Positions 1 through 9,047 of a DNA stretch of 48,847 bases are shown one piece after another. The notes under the pieces were generated by a model that worked only from the letters and a program-made list of their open reading frames with translations, ran no database searches and was not told the origin of the DNA. The stretch is from CAIUVD01 sp044338255. Its GTDB lineage: Bacteria > Planctomycetota > UBA11346. The DNA is taken from NCBI GenBank assembly GCA_044338255.1, contig JBIILZ010000014.1, forward strand, positions 1 through 48,847, written 5' to 3'. A program made the translations under genes and the position numbers. Numbering within the stretch: the first letter of the stretch is position 1; every line of letters starts with the position of its first letter.

Positions 1-38
1 CCAAGCCCCAGGGTAAAGATGTCGAGATCGCTGTTCAT
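1..38 (-). CDS. Possible 5' end of a gene running off the left edge
   Basis: An ATG at position 38 on the minus strand opens a frame that reads MNSDLDIFTLGL and stays open to the window edge. Codons end mostly in G or C, as in the real genes nearby. Twelve residues are too few to identify a family. There is no clear Shine-Dalgarno sequence; the leader on the coding strand ends in GTGTGGCC before the ATG. The call rests on the open frame, the codon composition and the spacing from secA, so it is tentative. Confidence 0.35.
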   Translation of the reverse strand, partial: MNSDLDIFTLGL

Positions 39-306
39 GGCCACACCGTATCAGAAATGTATCCCGCAACCCCGAACTGACTATACCAGTGCGAGTTTAT
101 GTACCCACACCAAACAGCGAGGAGCCGCAAAGCCCCCTGCTTATAGGGGCGCCAGCCCCGACTACCACAGAACCGGAACGAAGCGGCCGCCGAGGAGCGC
201 TGGCGGGATACAATCGGCGCAGCCGATCCCGCCACGATTTTCAGCGTCCCGCTGAAAATCGAGCTCCGACAAAGGCCGGGGGTACTCAGGGGGCAAAGCC
301 CCCTGC
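39..306. other. Intergenic region with hairpins and a duplicated 17-bp motif
   Basis: No convincing gene is seen here; the frames that cross it have poor composition. It holds a 17-bp direct repeat (GCAAAGCCCCCTGCTTA at 127-143 and 293-309), the second copy overlapping the secA stop codon. That copy sits in a perfect hairpin at 287-305 with 8-bp arms CAGGGGGC and GCCCCCTG. Two further hairpins are at 202-233 and 235-261; the latter has arms CGATTTTCAGC and GCTGAAAATCG. They lie just downstream of secA and may end its transcript, although none is followed by a U-tract. Confidence 0.6.
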
Positions 307-3300
307 TTACCTCCCGTGGCAGTGCCGATACGCCGAACCGCTGCCGCACGGGCACGGATCAGTAGGTGCCGGCTTGGCGCGCGGCTCGGCGGTCCCGGTT
401 GCGACCGCGGTCTCCTCGCCGGGGCCGTTGCCGGCGGCGGCGAGTCTGCCCAAGGGCGCGGGCACGAAGCCGCCGGCGGCGAATTCGGCCTTGGTGTTGG
501 TCGATTCTTCGTCGACCGGCGGCTGCACCTGCAGCTGCAGGCGGAAGAAGATCCGCATCACGTCCTGACGGATCAAGCCGTTCATGGTCTGGAACAGGCG
601 GAAGCCTTCTTCCTTGTAACGCAGGCGCGGATCCTTCTGTGCGTAGGCTTCGAGGCCGATCGAATGGCGCAGGTGGTCCATCGTGTAGAGATGGTCCTTC
701 CAGCGCTTGTCGATGGTGTCGAGGAGGATGAAGCGCAGGACGGTGTCGAACATCTCGCCCATCTCGCTCTTGCGCGTGGCGATGCCGGTGGCGACCAGGG
801 GGAAGAGGAAGTTGAGCACGGCCTCGCCGCCATCCTTGACCGGGATGCTGGCGGGATCGACCGGCGTCAGGCCGATTTCTTGGCTGAAGGACTCGGCGAT
901 TGCTGTCGCCAGTTCCGGGCCGCGCACGCCATTGGTCGCCGCCCGTTGGATGAGGTCATCTAGACCATCGGAATAGAAGCTCGTCAGCGTCTTTTCGACG
1001 TCGCGGCCCTCGAGGATCGCCTGCCGCTGCTTGTAGATCAGCGAACGCTGATTGTTCATCACCTGATCGTATTCGAGGAGGTTCTTGCGGATCCCGTAGT
1101 GGTACTCCTCGACCTTCTTTTGGGCCTTCTCGATGGCGTTGCTGACCATCTTGTGCTCGATCGGCACGCCGTCCTTGAGGCCCAGGTAGCGCATCATCTT
1201 GGCCACGCCATCGCGGGCGAAGCGCTTCATCAGATCATCGTCGAGCGAGAGGTAGAAACGCGACGAGCCGGGGTCGCCCTGGCGGCCGCTGCGTCCGCGC
1301 AGCTGGTTGTCGATGCGCCGCGAATCATGGCGCTCGGTGCCGACGATGCGCAGGCCACCGAGAGCGCGTACGTCGACGCCGCCGACCAGGCTCGAGGGCA
1401 GCGGCAGGGGGTGCAGGCCGCGCAGCTTGCGCTCCTTGTTGATCGCCCCCAGTTTGCCGGCGGTCGACTGGTCCTTGAGCTTGGCGAGCAGCTCCGCTTC
1501 GAGGAAGCGCCCGGCCCACAGGCTGATGATGGCCTCGTCGAGATCGGGGCTCTCGGGGGTGAGCTTCTTGGGCGCGATGCCGGTGCTCTGCCAGTGCGCG
1601 AGGGCCTTGGGGAAGGTTGTCTTACCGAGCACGATGTCGGTACCGCGGCCGGCCATGTTGGTGGCGATAGTGACGCCGGCGAAATGCCCGGCGCTGGTCA
1701 CGACCTCGGCTTCGCGCTGATGCTGGCGGGCATTTAGCACGTTGTGTGGGATGCCCTTGCGCGTGAACTGCTCCGAGAGGCGCTCGCTGACTTCGACCGA
1801 GATGGTGCCCACCAGCACCGGCTGGCCGAGTGCGTGCAGGTCGTCGACCTCTTCAACCAGGGCGCTGAACTTTTCCGGTTCGGAGCCGAAGATCAGGTCC
1901 TGATGATCGGCGCGCGCCACCGGGCGGTTGGGCGGGATCGCCACCACGTCGAGCTTGTAGATCGCGTTGAGCTCATTGGCCTCGGTCAGCGCCGTGCCGG
2001 TCATGCCCGCGAGCTTGTCGTAGAGCCGGAAGAAGTTCTGCAGGGTGATGGTGGCGTAGGTCTGGTTCTCTTCCTGGACCTGGACGCGCTCCTTGGCCTC
2101 GATGGCCTGGTGCAGGCCATCCGACCAGCGGCGGCCTTCCATGACGCGACCGGTGTGCTCGTCGACGATCTTAACCTGATCGTTGCTGACCAGGTACTCT
2201 TTGTCGCGCGTGTAGAGCTCTTTGGCCTTGAGCGCATTGTCGAGAAAATGCGGCATGTGCATGTTCTCGGCGTCGTAGAGGTTGGCGACCTCGAAGAGCG
2301 TTGCGGCCTTGTCCATGCCGACCTCGGTCAAGGTCACATGGCGATCCTTGATATCGACTTCGTAATCGCTGCCGATGGTCAGGGTGGCCGCGACTTCGCC
2401 GGCTTTTTCGTAGAGCTCTTTACGGCCCATGGCCGGACCGCTGATGATCAGTGGCGTGCGCGCCTCATCGATCAGTACCGAGTCGGCCTCGTCGACGACC
2501 GCGAAGTTGCGGCGCGTCTGCACCTGTTCGTCGAGGGACTTGGCGAGGTTGTCGCGCAGGTAGTCGAAACCGAATTCGTTATTGGTGCCGTAGGTCACGT
2601 CGCAGGCGTAGACCTGCTTGCGCATCCAGCTCGGCATCTGCGCCTGGATGGCGCCGACGGTGACGCCCAGGAAGCGTAGCGCCGGGGCATTCCACGAGGC
2701 ATCGCGCGAGGCCAGGTAGTCGTTGACGGTGATGACGTGCACGCCCTTGCCGGAGAGCGCATTGAGGTAGCAGGCCATTGAGGCGACGAGGGTCTTGCCT
2801 TCACCGGTGCGCATCTCGGCGATGCGGCCTTGATGGAGGACGATGGCGCCGAGCACCTGCACATCATGAGCGCGCATGCGGAACGGCGGAGCCGAAATCG
2901 GATAGAGGGCGCGGATCGCGGCATAGGCCGAAGCCGGCAGATCGATGTCCCAGGGGAAGCGCTCGATCTTCGCGTCCTTCTCTTGGGCTTTCTTCGCCAG
3001 CTCGGCGAGCTCGGCGCGGACCTGCTGAATCAGCGGCAGGTTCTTGCCCCAGGCCTCGTCGGGGAAGCCGCGGCTGGCGTCGACCGCGTTCCACATGCCG
3101 ATGCGTCGATCGGCTGCTTCCCGAGCCAGGGCCAGGGCTTCGACGAGGACGTCTTCGAGGGACTTGCCGCCTTTGACCGCATCGCGCAGGGCCTGCGAGC
3201 GCTGGCGCAGGACGCTGTCGTCGAGTCCCTGCAATTCGGCTTCGCGTGCACGCACTTGGTGCACGAGCGGCCAGACGCGGCGCAACATGGATTCATTGGT

Positions 3301-3351
3301 GGTGCCGAGAAGGCGGCGGGCGACAGACGTAACAGTATCGAGGATGGGCAT
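307..3351 (-). CDS. secA: Preprotein translocase ATPase SecA
   Basis: SecA drives ATP-dependent export of unfolded preproteins through SecYEG at the inner membrane. The frame shows Walker A (MRTGEGKT, about residues 180-187), the NDYLASRD segment, the DEAD-type motif VVDEADSVLIDEARTP, AGRGTDIVLG, and GTERHDSRRIDNQLRGRSGR. The C-terminus ends in a SEC-C zinc motif, CPCGSGSAYRHCHG. At 1014 residues it is longer than the usual 850-900. An insertion of roughly 65 residues precedes Walker A and another follows AGRGTDIVLG. The ATG at 3351 is preferred; an in-frame TTG at 3405 would add 18 non-conserved residues. It follows lepA on the same strand after about 150 bp. Confidence 0.97.
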   Translation of the reverse strand: MPILDTVTSVARRLLGTTNESMLRRVWPLVHQVRAREAELQGLDDSVLRQRSQALRDAVKGGKSLEDVLVEALALAREAADRRIGMWNAVDASRGFPDEAWGKNLPLIQQVRAELAELAKKAQEKDAKIERFPWDIDLPASAYAAIRALYPISAPPFRMRAHDVQVLGAIVLHQGRIAEMRTGEGKTLVASMACYLNALSGKGVHVITVNDYLASRDASWNAPALRFLGVTVGAIQAQMPSWMRKQVYACDVTYGTNNEFGFDYLRDNLAKSLDEQVQTRRNFAVVDEADSVLIDEARTPLIISGPAMGRKELYEKAGEVAATLTIGSDYEVDIKDRHVTLTEVGMDKAATLFEVANLYDAENMHMPHFLDNALKAKELYTRDKEYLVSNDQVKIVDEHTGRVMEGRRWSDGLHQAIEAKERVQVQEENQTYATITLQNFFRLYDKLAGMTGTALTEANELNAIYKLDVVAIPPNRPVARADHQDLIFGSEPEKFSALVEEVDDLHALGQPVLVGTISVEVSERLSEQFTRKGIPHNVLNARQHQREAEVVTSAGHFAGVTIATNMAGRGTDIVLGKTTFPKALAHWQSTGIAPKKLTPESPDLDEAIISLWAGRFLEAELLAKLKDQSTAGKLGAINKERKLRGLHPLPLPSSLVGGVDVRALGGLRIVGTERHDSRRIDNQLRGRSGRQGDPGSSRFYLSLDDDLMKRFARDGVAKMMRYLGLKDGVPIEHKMVSNAIEKAQKKVEEYHYGIRKNLLEYDQVMNNQRSLIYKQRQAILEGRDVEKTLTSFYSDGLDDLIQRAATNGVRGPELATAIAESFSQEIGLTPVDPASIPVKDGGEAVLNFLFPLVATGIATRKSEMGEMFDTVLRFILLDTIDKRWKDHLYTMDHLRHSIGLEAYAQKDPRLRYKEEGFRLFQTMNGLIRQDVMRIFFRLQLQVQPPVDEESTNTKAEFAAGGFVPAPLGRLAAAGNGPGEETAVATGTAEPRAKPAPTDPCPCGSGSAYRHCHGR

Positions 3352-3502
3352 AAAAGTCTGAGGGGGTACGAAACAGCCGTTAACGAAGGACACGACGGTA
3401 GACAACTCAGGCGTGCATGCCAGAGGGGATGAGCCGCCCCCGCCGGGCGTGGGTGGCGAAGACGAGGCCTCTGGTAGACCTCAGCTGGCGTTTTGCTGAA
3501 GC

Positions 3503-5335
3503 TCAGTCTTCCGAGCGGTTCTTGAGCACCGCCATGAATGCCGCCTGGGGCACTTCGACGTTGCCGACCATCTTCATGCGCTTCTTGCCTTCCTTCTGCT
3601 TTTCGAGCAGCTTGCGCTTACGCGAGATGTCGCCGCCGTAGCACTTGGCGGTGACGTTCTTGCCGTAGCTCTTGATCGTCTCGCGGGCGATCACGCGGGT
3701 GCCGATGGCGGCCTGCAGGGCGATCTCGAAGAGATGCTTGGGGATCTCTTCGCGGAGGTTCTTGATGATCTGCCGGCCACGGTATTCGGAGTTGGTCTTG
3801 TGGCAGATGAAGGCCAGGGCGTCACAGGAATTGTTGTGCACCAGGATGTCGACGCGTACCAGGTCGGCGATCTGGAAACCGCTGAACTCGTAATCCATGG
3901 TGCCGTAGCCCTGGGTCACGGACTTGAGTTTGTCGAAGAGGTCGAAGATCACTTCCGCGAGCGGCATGCGGTAGGTCAGACGGCAGCGCTGCATGCCGAT
4001 GTAGTCCTGCTTGAGGAAGTCGCCGCGACGATCGGTGACGAGGTTCATCACCGCCCCGATGCGGTCGGCGGGGACGAAGAAGTTGATGTCGACGACCGGT
4101 TCCTCGATCGATTCGTAGCCGTCTTTGGGCAGCTCGCCGGGCGTGGTGATCTCTAGCTGGCGGGGCTTGCCGGTGATCGGATCGACGCCGCGCAGGTTGA
4201 CGCGGTAGGTCACCGTCGGCGCCGTCTGGACCATGTCGAGGTCGTGTTCGCGCTCGAGACGCTCCTGGCAGATCTCCATGTGCAGCATGCCCAGGAAGCC
4301 GCAGCGGAAACCATGGCCGAGGGCCCCGCCGGACTCCGGCGCCCAGCGGAAACTGGCGTCATTGAGCGCCAGTTTTTCGACCGCTTCACGCAGCTGGTCA
4401 TAGGTGGTCTCGCCCGAAGGGTAGAGTCCACAATAGACCATCGGCTTCATTTCCTTGAAGCCGTCGAGGGGTGGCGCCTGGCGCTCTTCGTGGGTGATGG
4501 TGTCGCCGACCTTGAAATCGGTGAGGGCCTTGATGGCGGCGGTGAGGTAACCGACTTCGCCGGCTTCGAGCCCGTCGGGACTGGCTTCCATGCGTGGCCG
4601 CAGGCGCCCGATGTCGCTGATCTCATAGGTCTGTCCGCTGCGGATCATGCGGATCTTGTCGCCCTTTTTGAGGCGTCCGGTGACCACCCGGATGTAGATG
4701 ATGATGCCCCGGTAATCGTCGTAGATGGCGTCGAAGATCAGCGCCTGGGTCGGGGCATTGCGGTCGCCCTCGGGCGCCGGGATGCGGGTGATGACGGCAT
4801 CGAGGATGTCCTGGATGCCGATGCCCTGCTTGGCGCTGGCGCGCACCGCCATGCTCGCGTCGAGGGCCAGGGCTTCTTCGATTTCCAAGCACACTTCATC
4901 GGGACGGGCGCTGGGCAGATCGATCTTGTTGAGGGTCGGGATGACGGTCAGGCCCTGCTCATCGGCAAGCAGGTAGTTGGCGACGGTCTGCGCCTGCACA
5001 CCCTGATTGGCATCGACGACCAGCAGGCAGCCTTCGCAGGCCTGCAGTGAACGAGTGACCTCGTAGGAAAAGTCGACGTGTCCGGGGGTGTCGATGAGGT
5101 TCAGCTGGTAATTCTTGCCGTCACTATGCGCGTAGTTAAGCGACACCGCCTTGGCCTTGATGGTGATGCCGCGCTCCTTTTCCAGATCCATCGAATCGAG
5201 GACTTCCAATTCCTTGTCCTCCTTCGCCTTCATCGCTCCGGTGGCTTGCAGCAAACGCTCGGCGAGGGTCGACTTGCCATGGTCGATATGCGCGATGATG
5301 CAGAAGTTACGAATGAGATGCTGCGGATGGGGCAT
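3503..5335 (-). CDS. lepA: Translation elongation factor 4 (LepA)
   Basis: LepA/EF4 is a ribosome-associated GTPase related to EF-G. The 610-residue length is normal. The G1 motif AHIDHGKST lies at residues 15-23, the G3 region is DTPGHVDF, and G4 is LNKIDLP. The C-terminal part carries the family signature around YGTMDYEF and ends with the basic SRKRKLLEKQKEGKKRMK segment typical of LepA. The ATG at 5335 is preceded by CCTCTCCCC rather than a Shine-Dalgarno sequence. The gene diverges from the glycosyltransferase gene and runs toward secA. Confidence 0.97.
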   Translation of the reverse strand: MPHPQHLIRNFCIIAHIDHGKSTLAERLLQATGAMKAKEDKELEVLDSMDLEKERGITIKAKAVSLNYAHSDGKNYQLNLIDTPGHVDFSYEVTRSLQACEGCLLVVDANQGVQAQTVANYLLADEQGLTVIPTLNKIDLPSARPDEVCLEIEEALALDASMAVRASAKQGIGIQDILDAVITRIPAPEGDRNAPTQALIFDAIYDDYRGIIIYIRVVTGRLKKGDKIRMIRSGQTYEISDIGRLRPRMEASPDGLEAGEVGYLTAAIKALTDFKVGDTITHEERQAPPLDGFKEMKPMVYCGLYPSGETTYDQLREAVEKLALNDASFRWAPESGGALGHGFRCGFLGMLHMEICQERLEREHDLDMVQTAPTVTYRVNLRGVDPITGKPRQLEITTPGELPKDGYESIEEPVVDINFFVPADRIGAVMNLVTDRRGDFLKQDYIGMQRCRLTYRMPLAEVIFDLFDKLKSVTQGYGTMDYEFSGFQIADLVRVDILVHNNSCDALAFICHKTNSEYRGRQIIKNLREEIPKHLFEIALQAAIGTRVIARETIKSYGKNVTAKCYGGDISRKRKLLEKQKEGKKRMKMVGNVEVPQAAFMAVLKNRSED

Positions 5336-5524
5336 GGGGAGAGGCTAACGGTTGAAGGCTGACAGCGAATGCGAAGGGCGGGGATTCTGGGGCGGAATGC
5401 CGCGAGGCCAGCACGAGCAACTCGGCGGCGTGGCGCTGGCGTACGACGGCGAGTCGCACAAGTGCAGTCCCCACGCGACGACAGGCCTTCCGCTGGCGGT
5501 TATCAGCCCAGGCTGGGTCCCCTG

Positions 5525-6817
5525 ATGTGCTTCACCCTGATCTTCTCCGCAAGTATGGCAGCCTTGCTAGTGGTCCTGGTCGCGGCGTTCTATGGCCAGG
5601 GGGCGAGCGCCTGGGCTATCGGCTTTCTTTATGTGAGCTGCGATAGCGGACTGCAGCTCCTCGTCCTGCTGCTGGCGTGGCTGGCGGTGCGGCGCCCGCG
5701 AGCCGCAGCGGTCGTGAGCCATCCGCTACCGAGCTTGGCGGTGATCGTGCCCTGCCGGAATGAAGTGCTGGTACTGCCGGCCTGCGTGCTGGCCTTGCGT
5801 GCGCAGCTTCTCGACGGTGACCAGTTGCTGGTGGTCGATGACGGCTCGACCGACGGCACCGCCGACTGGTGCAGCGAGCAGGGGGTGGCGGTGCTGCGCA
5901 AGCCCAACAGCGGCAAAGCCGACAGTTTGAATCAGGCCATCGCGCAGGTAGCGCAGGCGGTGGTGGTGACCATCGACGCCGACACCATCGTCAAGCCCGG
6001 GGCCCTGGCGGAGATGCGGCGGGCGTTTGCCGATCCCCGGCTGGTCGCTGCCGGTGGTCTGCTGGAGGTCACCACCCGCCCGGCATTTTTCGGCCGTTGG
6101 TTGGGCTGGCAGCAGCAAGCCGAGTACCTGCGCAGCTTCCTGTGGCGCGCGGGTTGGGAGGAACTGGGAACCCTGCTCTTGATCTCGGGGGCCTTCGCCG
6201 CCTATCGGCGCAGCGCCCTGCTTGCCGTCGGCGGCTTGGCCACGACTTCGCTGGTCGAGGATTATGAGCTGACCCATCGTCTACACCGCGCCGCCATCGA
6301 CGGCGGCCATGATTGGCGTCTGGGGATGGTCCCCGGGGCTCAGGCGATCACTGATGCGCCGGCGACCCTGCGCCTGTTCCTCGCCCAGCGCATGCGCTGG
6401 TTCAGCGGCTTCATCGCCGTGCATATCGCCAACCGCGATCTGGTCGGGGCACGTCGGGCGGGGGCCTTGGGTCTGATCATGCTGCCGATCAAGACCGTGG
6501 ATCTGCTGCTGCCGATCTACGGCCTGTTGACGCTGGCGGTGCTGGTCGTCTTCCTCGCCTTCGGCTTCGCCGTGTCCCGGATCATCGTCCTGGTCCTGGT
6601 CGCGAAGCTGTTGTGCGACCTGCTCGTCACCGCCATTGCGGTGCACCTCATGCGTCGCTGGGCCGGGTGGACGGCCGGGCAGGGCCCACGCCTGGGGAGC
6701 ATCCTCGCGGCCACCGCCTGCGAGCCGTTCTTGTACCAGGCGTGGCGGCAATTGGCAGCACTGCTGGGCTGGATAAGCTTTTTCCGTCGTCGTACCAATT
6801 GGACACCACAGCGATGA
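5525..6817 (+). CDS. Family 2 membrane glycosyltransferase
   Basis: This is probably a processive polysaccharide synthase of the PgaC/BcsA-like GT2 group, acting at the cytoplasmic membrane. From the ATG at 5525 it has two N-terminal membrane segments, a GT-A domain starting at LAVIVPCRNE, the motif VVDDGSTDGTAD, a DxD-type site (IDADT), an ED motif (VEDYEL) and the acceptor-site motif QRMRW. Further membrane helices follow. The frame extends upstream to 5369, but those residues are arginine-rich and not conserved, so the ATG followed by a hydrophobic segment is preferred. Its stop overlaps the start of the next gene (ATGA), which suggests translational coupling. The sugar substrate cannot be told. 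Confidence 0.85.
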   Translation: MCFTLIFSASMAALLVVLVAAFYGQGASAWAIGFLYVSCDSGLQLLVLLLAWLAVRRPRAAAVVSHPLPSLAVIVPCRNEVLVLPACVLALRAQLLDGDQLLVVDDGSTDGTADWCSEQGVAVLRKPNSGKADSLNQAIAQVAQAVVVTIDADTIVKPGALAEMRRAFADPRLVAAGGLLEVTTRPAFFGRWLGWQQQAEYLRSFLWRAGWEELGTLLLISGAFAAYRRSALLAVGGLATTSLVEDYELTHRLHRAAIDGGHDWRLGMVPGAQAITDAPATLRLFLAQRMRWFSGFIAVHIANRDLVGARRAGALGLIMLPIKTVDLLLPIYGLLTLAVLVVFLAFGFAVSRIIVLVLVAKLLCDLLVTAIAVHLMRRWAGWTAGQGPRLGSILAATACEPFLYQAWRQLAALLGWISFFRRRTNWTPQR

Positions 6818-8049
6818 AACGCCTCTGCATTTCCCCCATCCTGCTCGCCCTGCTCGGCACCTTGCCGCTCGCCGCCGCGACCGTCGAGGACGGCTTGGCG
6901 GCAAAGAAAGCCAAGGATTTCCCGGCCGCCGAGCGGGCCTTCAGCGAGGTGATCGCGGCCGAGCCGAAGCATGCCCAGGCCTGGGCCGAGCGCGCCACGG
7001 TGCGCGGTTGGCAGAACAATTACCAAGCGGCGATCGGCGATTGGCAGCAGGCCTTGGCCTTGGAGCCGAACAATTCGGAGTTCCACGTTGGTCTGGCGCG
7101 GGTTCAGCTGTGGAAGGGAGACCGCCAGGCGGCGATGAGCGAGCTCGATCGCGCCCTGCTGTTGACGCCACGTGATCCGGCGTTGTGGGAACTGAAAGGC
7201 GACATCGCCCGCGACGATCACAACCGGCCCTTAGCGCTGACCGCCTATCGCGAGGCCGATCGGCTTGATCATGGTGATCGGTCCGCACGTATCGGCGATG
7301 TGCCCTGGGATGCGACTGCCTGGCGCATCGATCTCGTCGGCGTGCGCGATAGCTATTCCAACTATCGCAAGATCGAATCTACCTTCACCGCCAGTATCGG
7401 TTATCGCCACGTCTCTGAAGGCGAAGACGACCATGAATGGTACGCGACCACCGGCGTCGCCCAGCTCAATCACTACCAGCAGCACGACCTCACCGTCGGT
7501 GCCGAAACCGGCTACCGTCTCTATCCGCGCCTGCTGCTGCGCGCCACCGGCACCTATACGCCGGATGCCGACTTTGAACCGAATTGGCGCGTTGGCGGTG
7601 GCTGTGACGTGACCCTGTTCACGCCCGTGACCTCCGTCGTGCCCGTGACCCTGCTCTTCGATCTCCAGCACAGCCAATACAACGACAACGATCAGCAGGT
7701 GCTGGTGGCGACGCCCGGCATCCGCATCGAGCCGCATCGCCTGGTGACCCTCGAAGGACGCTACATCGCCAGCACCGATCACGTCGGCGCGCCAGTCTCA
7801 GCCACCGAGCACACCGCCGCCTGGCAAGGGCGCATGTACCTGAATATCGGGCAGGTTCATCCCTTCGTCGGTTATGCCCAGGGCGAGGAACCCGATCCGC
7901 CGCAGTCGACGACCTATGGACGCTCGCTGTGGGGCGGGGTGATCTTCGACTTCGACCGCAATCTCAGCCTACGGCTCGAAGCTGCGTACGAGGATCGCGA
8001 GACCTACAACCGCACGTCGCTGGGCGGCGGAGTGATCCTGCGCTTCTGA
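6814..8049 (+). CDS. Exported TPR and outer-membrane beta-barrel protein (YaiO-like)
   Basis: The 411-residue product starts with a signal peptide (MKRLCISPILLALLG, cleavage near AAA). Tetratricopeptide-like repeats follow to about residue 150 (AERAFSEVIAAEPKHAQAW, then ALALEPNNSEFHVGLARVQL). The rest has alternating aromatic and polar strands typical of a beta-barrel and ends in a terminal phenylalanine (VILRF), as expected for proteins assembled by BAM. This layout fits the YaiO family and resembles the TPR-plus-porin design of PgaA and BcsC. Coupled to a GT2 synthase by a 4-bp overlap, it probably exports or modifies the polymer. The family assignment is by pattern only. Confidence 0.75.
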   Translation: MKRLCISPILLALLGTLPLAAATVEDGLAAKKAKDFPAAERAFSEVIAAEPKHAQAWAERATVRGWQNNYQAAIGDWQQALALEPNNSEFHVGLARVQLWKGDRQAAMSELDRALLLTPRDPALWELKGDIARDDHNRPLALTAYREADRLDHGDRSARIGDVPWDATAWRIDLVGVRDSYSNYRKIESTFTASIGYRHVSEGEDDHEWYATTGVAQLNHYQQHDLTVGAETGYRLYPRLLLRATGTYTPDADFEPNWRVGGGCDVTLFTPVTSVVPVTLLFDLQHSQYNDNDQQVLVATPGIRIEPHRLVTLEGRYIASTDHVGAPVSATEHTAAWQGRMYLNIGQVHPFVGYAQGEEPDPPQSTTYGRSLWGGVIFDFDRNLSLRLEAAYEDRETYNRTSLGGGVILRF

Positions 8050-8072
8050 AGCCGGTTCTTCATGACGCTCAG

Positions 8073-8939
8073 CTAGAGCCCGCGGTTCTTGGCGGCGGCC
8101 AGCCAGCGCCGCCCGATGTCGGTGGGGTTGGCCGCGCCCACCGCCTGCACCAAGTGCAGGGCGAGGGCGAGAAATCGGACGCTGGCCGCGGCGAGGGTGT
8201 CGGCGTCGCGCAGCTTGCCGAAGGCCGTCTGCGCCGCGGCCTGGAATTGCTGGCGATGGGCGCCGATCCACGCGTCGGGATCCTCAAGGTCGTCACCGAG
8301 ACTGGGGGCGGTCAGTAGCTCGAACCACGTTTCGCCGATGACTAGCTGTCGGGCTGCCGGATCCATCTCGATCACGGCTTTCCATTGCGCGAGCACCTGT
8401 GGCCCGCGTTGGACCGCCAGGCCCGAGTCGAAGAGCACCACGAAGGCGCCCTCGGCGAGATCCTGGGCCATCTCAAGATAGGCGTCCTGGGCGATCTCGC
8501 CGGCGCTTACTTCTTGGCTGGTGAGATAGTCGCCGACGGTCATCGGTAGCAACGAGGTCACGCTTGGGCATCCGCTCAGGCAGGGAAAGCTCCGGCCTTC
8601 GTAGACATAGCGGATCTGCTCGCCGCGTTTCTCGCGGCCCAGGGGATACAGCCGGCAGGCCAGCGGTCGACTGGGGTGGGCGACGCAGCCGATGCCGGCC
8701 GCGTACTGGCTGCAGGCAGCGCCGAGCTTTCCGGCCGGGCCGTTGAAACGGAGCTGGATTCCGTGATCGACGTGGGCATTGCGAAATGCCACCGTCGAAA
8801 GTCCGCGGCCCTGCGCGAGCCGCGCCAGTTCCCACGGATTCAGCCACACCGTCTTGCCATGACAGCAGGTCCCTTCGCGGGTGCAGGTGAGCGGCAGGAG
8901 GTCACCGGAGTTCAGCGAGGTGGTCGTCAGGGCAGCCAT
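8073..8939 (-). CDS. YkgJ-like cysteine-cluster protein, copy A
   Basis: This 288-residue soluble protein resembles the CxxCxxCC (YkgJ/UPF0153) family, thought to bind a metal or iron-sulfur cluster. Visible cysteines are TCTREGTCCHG near the N-terminus, then CSQYAAGIGCVAHPSRPLAC followed by RLYPLGR, and FPCLSGCPSV. The first cluster is C-x5-CC rather than the classic CxxCxxCC. The C-terminal 150 residues are helical with no recognised motif. It is a full-length paralog of the divergent gene at 9048-9869. It converges with the beta-barrel gene, leaving 23 bp between their stops. Biological function is unknown. Confidence 0.8.
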   Translation of the reverse strand: MAALTTTSLNSGDLLPLTCTREGTCCHGKTVWLNPWELARLAQGRGLSTVAFRNAHVDHGIQLRFNGPAGKLGAACSQYAAGIGCVAHPSRPLACRLYPLGREKRGEQIRYVYEGRSFPCLSGCPSVTSLLPMTVGDYLTSQEVSAGEIAQDAYLEMAQDLAEGAFVVLFDSGLAVQRGPQVLAQWKAVIEMDPAARQLVIGETWFELLTAPSLGDDLEDPDAWIGAHRQQFQAAAQTAFGKLRDADTLAAASVRFLALALHLVQAVGAANPTDIGRRWLAAAKNRGL

Positions 8940-9047
8940 GGCGGTTAGCGTGGCGGACTACTGGGACTGTCTACTGTGGTCCTGGCCACAATATTTTGCT
9001 CTCACCTGGCCACTGTCACCTAGCCATGAGTTCGCTAGATTCCGCCC
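8940..9047. promoter_or_regulatory. Shared divergent promoter region of the YkgJ-like pair
   Basis: These 108 bp separate the two divergent paralogs and must hold both promoters. A small dyad, TGTGG-N6-CCACA, lies at 8975-8990, followed by AT-rich AATATTTTGC. No convincing -35/-10 pair could be fixed on either strand. Confidence 0.4.

Noticed and set aside
89..568. Plus-strand frame at the left end
   Set aside because: It is rich in Arg and Pro, crosses the secA C-terminal zinc motif region in antisense and has no family features.
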